Of a DNA stretch of 10,618 nt, positions 5,956 to 10,618 are shown one piece after another. This DNA comes from Clostridiaceae bacterium (lineage in GTDB: Bacteria; Bacillota; Clostridia; Oscillospirales; Acutalibacteraceae): positions 1-10,618 of the forward strand of contig CAJGDU010000026.1 of the NCBI GenBank assembly GCA_904502175.1. Reading direction: 5' to 3'. A model generated the notes under the pieces. The model was not told the origin of the DNA, did no database searches, and worked only from the letters and a program-made list of their open reading frames with translations. The translations under genes and the position numbers were made by a program. Numbering within the stretch: position 1 is the stretch's first letter; each line of letters starts with the position of its first letter.

Positions 5956-7605
5956 CTACGCGGCCGGCTTGAGCGGCTTTTCTTTGTACTTCTCCACGTT
6001 CATCTCTCCCTCGGACTTGCCGATGGTGAGGGTGGCGGACAGATCGCCGATGATGTTCGAGCCGCAGCGGAACATGTCGAGGACCGCGTCCACACCGAGG
6101 ATGAGCCCCAGCGCGCTGGTGGGAACGCCCATGAGGGTGAGGATGGAGGTCATGGAGATGATGCTCGAGTTCTGGACCGCGGAGTCTCCCATGGACAGGA
6201 TGAAGACCGCGAGGGCAATGGTGACGAGCATTTGGCCGTCCAGCTCCACGTCGAAAAGGCGGGCGAACAGGACGCTGCAGAGCACGAAATGGACGCAGGC
6301 GCCGTCCATGTTGATGGTGGCGCCGAGGGACGTCGTGAAGGACGCGACCCGGGGCGACACTCCGAACCTGCGCGTGCAGAGCTCCATGGAGTACGGCAGG
6401 TAGGCGCCGCTGTAGTTCGGCAGGCCGGCCTTGTGGAAAAAGCCGGGCATGGCGCGCCAGAACGGGATCGGCGAGAGACGGCCGATGCCGAGCTGGATGG
6501 AGTAGATGAGCCACATGACCGCGACGGCGACGAACTCCGCGAAGATGAGGCGGGCCAGCAGCGGGATGACCGGCAGGCCGACGTTGATCATGAGGGAGGC
6601 GGTGGCCGCCAGCGTGACCAGCGGCATGAAGGCCGCCACGAGGTTGACCAAGACCTGGAACAGGTTGGTCAGATCTTCGATAAGCCGGTTTAAGACCTGG
6701 ATCTTCTCGCCGAGGATGCCGAGGGCAATGCCGACCAGAACGGCCAGCAGCATGACCTGCAGGATGTTGGCGTTCTGGATGGGGTCGAGGATGTTTCTCG
6801 GGATGAGCCCGATGAGCAGGTCTCGTCCGAGGAGGTTGGCGGCCTCCCCTGCCTCGCTCCCGGCCGCCATGGCCTGGACCGCCGACGGCAGTTTCCGCGG
6901 CAGCAGCAGATAGGCCGCGCCGAAGCCGACGAGGATGGCCATGAAGGTCGTGGTCATGTAGGTCCGGATGGCTTTGCCGCCCAGCCGGCCGGTGTCGGAC
7001 AGACTGGAGAGGCCGGCAATGGTCGTGACCACGGAGCAGAAGATCATGGGGATGATGAGCATGCCGAGGGCATTGAAGAAGAGCGTGCGGATGGTGTCGA
7101 AGACTTCATAGTCGATGAAACCCGCCCGCTCCGGGCTCAGGGTCTGCACCATGACCAGACCGAGGATGGTACCGGCCACCAGCATGGCCAGCGCCAGGAT
7201 CATCATATTGTATTTGGGCCGGCGCGCCCGGATGACGACGACGTTTTTGCCGTTCTGCCGGGCGTAGTCCAGCTTTTCGGAGTTGGCGCGGAAAATGAGG
7301 GTCCGGAAATAGTTTTCCGACTCCGTGCCCCAGTCCCGTATTTCGGCAATGGGGTTGAAGTCCTCGCTCTCCTGGGTCAGCACCAGACTGATGCTGCCGC
7401 GCCGGGAGCGGACCCGCACCTTGACGGGAACGTTCGGCGCGTGTTCGAAGAAGCGGACGGAGATCTCCTCGAGGAGGAGCAGCGCCGACTGGACATCTTT
7501 CTCATCTGTCCGGTGCTCCTGCAGATAGGTCTGCAGCTCCGCGCTGACTTCGCCCAGGTTCTCCAGCGTCAGGAGAAACTTCAGCGGTTCTTTTTCTTTC
7601 CACAT
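5956..7605 (-). CDS. SLC1/DAACS-family symporter with an N-terminal degenerate RsbW-like (GHKL) domain
   Basis: Residues 131-530 of this 549-residue protein form an SLC1 transporter like GltPh/GltP, which carries acidic amino acids or dicarboxylates with cations across the inner membrane. Marks are MLIIPMIFCSVV (182-193), GATINMDGA (428-436) and ILGVDAVLDMFR..SNIIGD (502-521). D510, R513, N517 and D521 match GltPh D394, R397, N401 and D405. Keeping both the Asp and the Arg favours an acidic amino acid over a C4-dicarboxylate (DctA lacks that Asp), which is inference. HP1 and HP2 are unusual: the serine-rich SSS loop is NYSGAYLP (397-404), and the GVPGAGA tip reads SAVQNSSI (475-482). Residues 1-128 are an added soluble domain resembling an RsbW-type ATPase but with its ATP-binding residues lost. 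The ATG is 12 bases after the pgcA stop, with AAAGGA upstream. Confidence 0.88.
   Translation of the reverse strand: MWKEKEPLKFLLTLENLGEVSAELQTYLQEHRTDEKDVQSALLLLEEISVRFFEHAPNVPVKVRVRSRRGSISLVLTQESEDFNPIAEIRDWGTESENYFRTLIFRANSEKLDYARQNGKNVVVIRARRPKYNMMILALAMLVAGTILGLVMVQTLSPERAGFIDYEVFDTIRTLFFNALGMLIIPMIFCSVVTTIAGLSSLSDTGRLGGKAIRTYMTTTFMAILVGFGAAYLLLPRKLPSAVQAMAAGSEAGEAANLLGRDLLIGLIPRNILDPIQNANILQVMLLAVLVGIALGILGEKIQVLNRLIEDLTNLFQVLVNLVAAFMPLVTLAATASLMINVGLPVIPLLARLIFAEFVAVAVMWLIYSIQLGIGRLSPIPFWRAMPGFFHKAGLPNYSGAYLPYSMELCTRRFGVSPRVASFTTSLGATINMDGACVHFVLCSVLFARLFDVELDGQMLVTIALAVFILSMGDSAVQNSSIISMTSILTLMGVPTSALGLILGVDAVLDMFRCGSNIIGDLSATLTIGKSEGEMNVEKYKEKPLKPAA
7222..7605 (-). other. Degenerate GHKL/RsbW-like domain encoded at the 5' end of the symporter gene
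   Basis: Residues 1-128 precede the first membrane segment and have no counterpart in ordinary SLC1 carriers, which begin close to their first helix. The order is LENLGEV (14-20), a helix, ALLLLEEISVRFFEHA (41-56), strands VKVRVRSRRGSISLVL (61-76), DFNPI (82-86) and NVVVIRAR (121-128). This runs parallel to the ATPase domain of the SpoIIE protein next door: ENLGEV to EEI is 31 residues in both, and YNPL and NILTIEK are the later counterparts. The N-box Asn is replaced by R51, the DxGxP position reads QESED and no GGLG motif exists, so ATP binding is doubtful. No stop, frameshift or internal start separates it from the transporter. Confidence 0.65.
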
Positions 7606-7617
7606 AAGTCCTTTGTA

Positions 7618-9300
7618 TTACGCGAAGATGGGGGCCAGCGCCGCCGCCAGGGCGTCCTTGTGGGCCTGGGCTTCCGCCAGGTCTTTGCCCTTGGTGGTGT
7701 AGTAGGCTTTGATCTTCGGCTCGGTGCCGGAGGGACGGACCACGACGGTCTCGCCGTTCTCCAGCGTGTACGTGAGGACGTTGGACTTCGGCAGTCCGGT
7801 CTCCTCGGGTTTGAGATAGTCGGTGACTTTCGCGACGGGGATGCCGGCGATGTCCTTCGGCGGCTCCTCGCGGAGAGAGGCCATCATGCCGGCCATCTTG
7901 TCCATGCCGGACAGGCCGGGGAACTCGAAGGAATCGACCTGGTTGAGGTAACGGCCGTATTCGTCATAGATCTCCTCAAGCCGCTGCTTGATGGAGGAGC
8001 CGATGCTTCTGTAGTAGGCCGCCATCTCGCAGATGAGCATGGAGGCGATGACCGCGTCCTTGTCGCGGACATAGGGGCCGGCGAGGTAACCGTAGGACTC
8101 TTCGAAGCCGAAGATGAAGCGGTCCACTTCTCCGTCCGCCTCGAGGGCGGCGATCTGGTCGCCGATCCACTTGAAGCCGGTGAGGGTCTCTCTCATCTCG
8201 ACCCCGTAGTGTTCGGCGACGAGGTTGGCCAGCGGCGTGGAGACGATGGACTTGCAGGCCACCGGGTTTTCCGGCATGGTGCCCTTTTCGATGCGGCCGG
8301 CGCAGATGTAGTCGAGGAGCAGGACGCCCATCTCGTTGCCGGTGACGAGTTCATAGGAGCCGTCCGGGCACTTCATGGCGATGCCGACGCGGTCGGCGTC
8401 CGGGTCCGTGGCGAGGAGCAGGTCGGCGCCCACTTCTTTCGCAAGGTCCACGCCCATGGACATGGCCTCGTAGATTTCGGGGTTCGGGTAGGAGCAGGTG
8501 GTGAAATAGCCGTTCGGGTACTCCTGCTCGGGGACGATGGTGACGTCGGTGATGCCGATGTCCTTGAGGACGGTGGTGACCGGGACGAGGCCGGTGCCGT
8601 TCAGCGGCGTATAGACCAGTTTCAGGCCGGCGTCTTTCGCGAGACCCGGGCGGACCTGGCGTTCTTCGACGGCATCGAAGAACGCCTTCTTGCAGTCGTC
8701 GCCGACGAACTTGATGAGGCCGCGGGACACGCCCTTCGCGAAGGAGATGTACTTGGCGCCGGTGAGGACGTCGGTCTTCTGGATGACGTCGTAGACCACC
8801 GCGACCGCGTCATCGGTCATCTGGCAGCCGTCCGGGCCGTAGGCCTTGTAGCCGTTGTACTTGGCGGGGTTGTGGGACGCCGTGACCATGATGCCGGCGT
8901 TGCAGTTGTAGTAACGGGTGGCAAAGGACAGCGCCGGAACGGGGTTCAGCGCGTCGTAGATGCGAACGTGGATGCCGTTTGCCGCGAGGACGCCGGCCGC
9001 CGCTTTCGCGAAGTCCCAGCCCTTGAGGCGGGAGTCGTAGGCGATGGCGACCGTCTGGGTGCCGCCTTGGGTCTTGACCCAGTCGGCAATGCCCTGTGTG
9101 GCCTGGCGGACGACCCAGATATTCATGCGGTTGGTGCCGGCGCCGAGGGTGCCGCGCAGGCCGGCCGTGCCGAACTGCAGCGAGACGGCGAAACGGTCCT
9201 CGATGGCCGCGTCATCGCCCGCAATGCTCTGCAGCTCCGTCTTGAGGTCAAAGTCCTCGAGTTCGGCTTCCATCCAGCGTTTATATTCGTCCATATACAT
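7618..9300 (-). CDS. pgcA: Phospho-sugar mutase (alpha-phosphoglucomutase / phosphomannomutase, PgcA type)
   Basis: This cytosolic enzyme interconverts glucose 1-phosphate and glucose 6-phosphate, possibly also mannose phosphates, and supplies precursors for UDP-glucose, glycolipids and envelope polymers. The 560 residues are near the length of Bacillus PgcA. All alpha-D-phosphohexomutase motifs are present in order: FGTAGLRG (43-50), the phosphoserine loop TASHNP with S142 (140-145), the metal-binding DPDADR (299-304), the sugar-binding GFEESYGY (398-405) and the phosphate-binding RPSGTEPKIK (522-531). It therefore looks active. The first ATG is preferred because AAGGAG (9312-9317) lies ten bases upstream; a second ATG two codons later would be too far. 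It is the first gene of a two-gene leftward operon with the symporter, whose ATG is 12 bases after this stop. Its substrate preference cannot be read from sequence. Confidence 0.95.
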   Translation of the reverse strand: MYMDEYKRWMEAELEDFDLKTELQSIAGDDAAIEDRFAVSLQFGTAGLRGTLGAGTNRMNIWVVRQATQGIADWVKTQGGTQTVAIAYDSRLKGWDFAKAAAGVLAANGIHVRIYDALNPVPALSFATRYYNCNAGIMVTASHNPAKYNGYKAYGPDGCQMTDDAVAVVYDVIQKTDVLTGAKYISFAKGVSRGLIKFVGDDCKKAFFDAVEERQVRPGLAKDAGLKLVYTPLNGTGLVPVTTVLKDIGITDVTIVPEQEYPNGYFTTCSYPNPEIYEAMSMGVDLAKEVGADLLLATDPDADRVGIAMKCPDGSYELVTGNEMGVLLLDYICAGRIEKGTMPENPVACKSIVSTPLANLVAEHYGVEMRETLTGFKWIGDQIAALEADGEVDRFIFGFEESYGYLAGPYVRDKDAVIASMLICEMAAYYRSIGSSIKQRLEEIYDEYGRYLNQVDSFEFPGLSGMDKMAGMMASLREEPPKDIAGIPVAKVTDYLKPEETGLPKSNVLTYTLENGETVVVRPSGTEPKIKAYYTTKGKDLAEAQAHKDALAAALAPIFA

Positions 9301-9320
9301 GTTTGTTACGCTCCTTCCGG

Positions 9321-9337
9321 GGAAATACTATATTACC
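9321..9337. repeat. Imperfect inverted repeat over the pgcA transcription start
   Basis: GGAAATA (9321-9327) and TATTACC (9331-9337) are inverted copies with six of seven matches and a three-base gap. The element covers the predicted start of transcription (about 9336), a position where a repressor could act. It could be chance in an A+T-rich gap. Confidence 0.3.
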
Positions 9338-9342
9338 TTACA

Positions 9343-9372
9343 AGTATAAAATGGTTTGCTATTTTCAGTCAA
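9343..9372 (-). promoter_or_regulatory. Promoter of the pgcA-symporter operon
   Basis: Read leftward: TTGACT (9372-9367), an 18-base spacer, then TATACT (9348-9343); TTATAC with a 17-base spacer is the alternative reading. Transcription would begin near 9336, leaving a leader of about 36 bases with AAGGAG at 9317-9312. The -35 lies directly after the T-run of the preceding terminator. Confidence 0.65.
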
Positions 9373-9373
9373 G

Positions 9374-9414
9374 AAAAAGCAGGGGCGATCTACCGTATTT
9401 TGGTAAATCGCCCC
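9374..9414 (-). terminator. Rho-independent terminator of the TSCPD gene
   Basis: The strand read leftward forms GGGGCGAT, one mismatch, then TACC, a seven-base loop and the complementary arm (9414-9382). The 12 pairs are followed by TGCTTTTTCT (9381-9372). It lies 13 bases after the TSCPD stop codon and ends just before the pgcA -35 box. The opposite strand also has a run of seven T after the stem (9419-9425), so it may work in both directions. Confidence 0.85.
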
Positions 9415-9427
9415 GTTCTTTTTTTGG

Positions 9428-9688
9428 TTATGCCTCGTACTCCATGGCCTGCTCGAGCGCGATGGCCAGCTGGTCGGCGCAGGAGGTGCCGCGGCCGGCG
9501 CAGTCGTTGCCCTTGAGGACGTCGATGACTTCCTGCGCGGGCTTGCCGTCGATGAGTTTCGAGATGGCCTTGAGGTTGCCGTTGCAGCCGCCGTAGAAGC
9601 TGACGTCTTTGACGTTGTTGTTCTCGTCGAGCGAGAACTGGATGTTCCGGGCGCAGACGCCCTGGGGGGTGAACTGGAATGTATTCAT
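9428..9688 (-). CDS. Small four-cysteine TSCPD-domain protein (TIGR03905-like)
   Basis: This 86-residue protein matches the short TSCPD family found in many anaerobic bacteria. Four cysteines are spaced as in that family: C12 (PQGVCARNI), C35 (FYGGCNGNLKAI), C63 (GNDCAGRGTSC) and C70. The name-giving TSCPDQLA reads TSCADQLA here. The TSCPD domain is also found at the C-terminus of some B12-dependent ribonucleotide reductases, and the cysteines suggest metal or redox chemistry, but no function is proven for the stand-alone form. There is no signal peptide or membrane segment. AAGGAGG (9703-9697) stands eight bases before the ATG. The gene has its own promoter and terminator, so it seems to be transcribed alone. 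Confidence 0.88.
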   Translation of the reverse strand: MNTFQFTPQGVCARNIQFSLDENNNVKDVSFYGGCNGNLKAISKLIDGKPAQEVIDVLKGNDCAGRGTSCADQLAIALEQAMEYEA

Positions 9689-9723
9689 GGAAGGATCCTC
9701 CTTAAGGTTTCGTTGTGTACCCT

Positions 9724-9752
9724 ATCTTAGGTTCTGACGCGAAAAAAGTCAA
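9724..9752 (-). promoter_or_regulatory. Promoter of the TSCPD gene
   Basis: Read leftward: TTGACT (9752-9747), exactly 17 bases, then TAAGAT (9729-9724). Both boxes are close to the sigma-A consensus and the spacing is optimal. Transcription would start near 9717, about 30 bases before the ATG. Confidence 0.65.
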
Positions 9753-9764
9753 GCACAATTTAAT

Positions 9765-9793
9765 TTGTAGAAAGCGCGTTTTTGCGTTAGAAT
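9765..9793 (+). promoter_or_regulatory. Candidate promoter of the CorA gene
   Basis: TTGTAG (9765-9770), a 17-base spacer and TAGAAT (9788-9793) stand ahead of the gene, divergent from and not overlapping the TSCPD promoter. The -10 is five of six, the -35 is weak. The leader to the ATG would be only about 30 bases, too short for an Mg2+-sensing M-box riboswitch. Confidence 0.45.
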
Positions 9794-9812
9794 ATTAAAG
9801 CACTATTTTTAG

Positions 9813-9819
9813 AAAGGAG
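9813..9819 (+). promoter_or_regulatory. Ribosome binding site that decides the CorA start
   Basis: AAAGGAG lies ten bases before the ATG at 9830 but only one base before an in-frame GTG at 9821. The GTG is too close to be used, so the ATG is the likely start. Confidence 0.75.
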
Positions 9820-9829
9820 CGTGCGCGGT

Positions 9830-10612
9830 ATGATCCAGCTGTTCTCCCCCGAAGAGTCCAAAGACTTTTACAAGTACATCGACATGCCCACCAAGCGGGA
9901 AGTCCGCGGCGCGCGCGACTACGTCGTCCGCACACACAACGGCGCGCTCCTGGTCTCGTTCCACACGGTCGACGAACACGGCGCGGTGCTCTTCGCCAAC
10001 GAAGAGCGTTGCTCCATGATGACCGGCACGCCCCGCCTCATCGAAAAGGCCGAGGGCATCGACCACGAAAACGGTTTCGACGAGCTGTTTTCGTTCTTCC
10101 TCGCCCTCACCTCTTCCGATATCTATGAGCTGGCCCGGCTCGAGGACAAGATCGAAGCCCTCGAGGACGAACTCTTCGCCGAGGACGCCGTCCCCGACAA
10201 AGAGGGCATCAACGCCATCATGGAACTCCGGAGAGAGATCTCCCAGAAAAAACGCTACTACGAAGAGATGGAACTCCTGTCCGACGAACTCGCAGACATG
10301 GAGCCGGACTTCGTCTTCATCGATAAGAAATTCGACCGGCTCTACGACTTCATCCTCCGTAACCAGGAGTACCTCGAGCAGGTCCGCGAGGCCTACCAGG
10401 CGCAGATCGACCTCGTCCAGAACAACACCATGAAGACCCTGACGGTCGTCACCATGATCTTCCTGCCGCTGCAGCTCATCACCGGCTGGTTCGGCATGAA
10501 CCTCATCATGCCGGAGTTCGAATGGACCTACGGCTACCCCTATGTCATCTGCCTGTCCCTCTTCATTCTCCTCGTCGAGATCCTCTTCTTCCGCTGGCGG
10601 AAGTGGTTCTGA
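9830..10612 (+). CDS. CorA-family divalent cation (Mg2+) transport protein, compact form
   Basis: The 260-residue protein has the CorA layout: a cytoplasmic N-terminal domain, a long charged helical region (about 95-200), two closely spaced C-terminal membrane helices (about 202-221 and 236-255) and the GMN selectivity motif (222-224, in TGWFGMN) between them. It ends in RWRKWF, the basic tail typical of the family. CorA proteins form pentameric channels for Mg2+ and sometimes Co2+ or Ni2+. The N-terminal part is short compared with the roughly 315-350 residues of well-studied CorA proteins, which places it among the compact CorA-like proteins of Bacillota. The exact metal cannot be told. The loop after GMN begins LIMPEFEW, with acidic E229 and E231 where CorA channels often have acidic residues. 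Six bases remain after the stop, so no terminator can be seen. Confidence 0.88.
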   Translation: MIQLFSPEESKDFYKYIDMPTKREVRGARDYVVRTHNGALLVSFHTVDEHGAVLFANEERCSMMTGTPRLIEKAEGIDHENGFDELFSFFLALTSSDIYELARLEDKIEALEDELFAEDAVPDKEGINAIMELRREISQKKRYYEEMELLSDELADMEPDFVFIDKKFDRLYDFILRNQEYLEQVREAYQAQIDLVQNNTMKTLTVVTMIFLPLQLITGWFGMNLIMPEFEWTYGYPYVICLSLFILLVEILFFRWRKWF

Positions 10613-10618
10613 TCAAAA

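Noticed and set aside
3821..6514. An 897-codon open frame on the minus strand, antisense to the SpoIIE gene
   Set aside because: It covers a gene with intact PP2C and ATPase motifs in the other direction, crosses the bidirectional terminator, lacks recognisable domains and is rich in Arg, His, Val and Gly. It results from C-ending codons leaving few stops in the antisense frame.
7222..7605. The symporter's N-terminal domain as an active serine kinase
   Set aside because: The N-box Asn, the DxGxP box and the glycine-rich lid are all missing, so ATP binding is unlikely.
7441..9516. A 691-codon open frame on the plus strand, antisense to pgcA
   Set aside because: pgcA has all mutase motifs on the minus strand, and this frame crosses the pgcA promoter and the TSCPD terminator. 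Composition shows a shadow frame.
9821..9829. GTG as the start codon of the CorA gene, adding three residues
   Set aside because: The AAAGGAG site ends one base before it, too close for initiation, while the ATG at 9830 is at ten bases.

Overview
The window is ordinary chromosomal DNA of a GC-rich bacterium, most likely Bacillota (anaerobic Clostridia or Negativicutes). The signs are strong AGGAGG-type ribosome binding sites at short regular spacing, A+T-rich promoter gaps between C-ending-codon genes, a four-cysteine TSCPD protein, a PgcA-type phospho-sugar mutase and a SpoIIE/STAS partner-switching pair. I cannot place it to genus. I see no tRNA, rRNA, CRISPR array, insertion sequence or phage gene.

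Layout. Positions 1-3471, read leftward, hold one compact operon: a YgiQ-type radical SAM protein, a large YdcF/DUF218 membrane protein and the start of tcdA, which makes cyclic t6A in tRNA and is cut by the window edge. The genes overlap or share stop-codon and ribosome-binding bases. A short divergent promoter gap (3472-3561) holds a symmetric pair of -10 boxes. Rightward from it run a STAS-domain protein (3562-3855) and a membrane sensor (3872-5911) that carries a SpoIIE/PP2C phosphatase and an RsbW-like ATPase/kinase domain in one chain. A bidirectional terminator (5922-5948) separates this pair from a leftward operon, which is pgcA (phospho-sugar mutase, 9300-7618) followed 12 bases later by an SLC1/DAACS-family symporter (7605-5956). 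Upstream of pgcA is a leftward TSCPD gene (9688-9428) with its own terminator, and divergent from that is a CorA-type cation channel (9830-10612).

The main point of interest is the symporter. Its first ~128 residues are not part of any normal SLC1 transporter. They look like a degenerate RsbW/SpoIIAB-type GHKL ATPase domain, colinear with the kinase domain of the neighbouring phosphatase-kinase. Both contain the string ENLGEV exactly 31 residues before an EEI motif. In the symporter copy the N-box Asn is Arg, the DxGxP box is lost and the GGLG lid is absent, so it probably cannot bind ATP or act as a kinase. With a STAS protein and its phosphatase/kinase encoded next door, and no sigma factor in view, my working hypothesis is a partner-switching circuit whose output is transport: the STAS protein, switched by phosphorylation, would dock on the transporter's pseudo-kinase domain. 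This is inference from sequence and gene order only.
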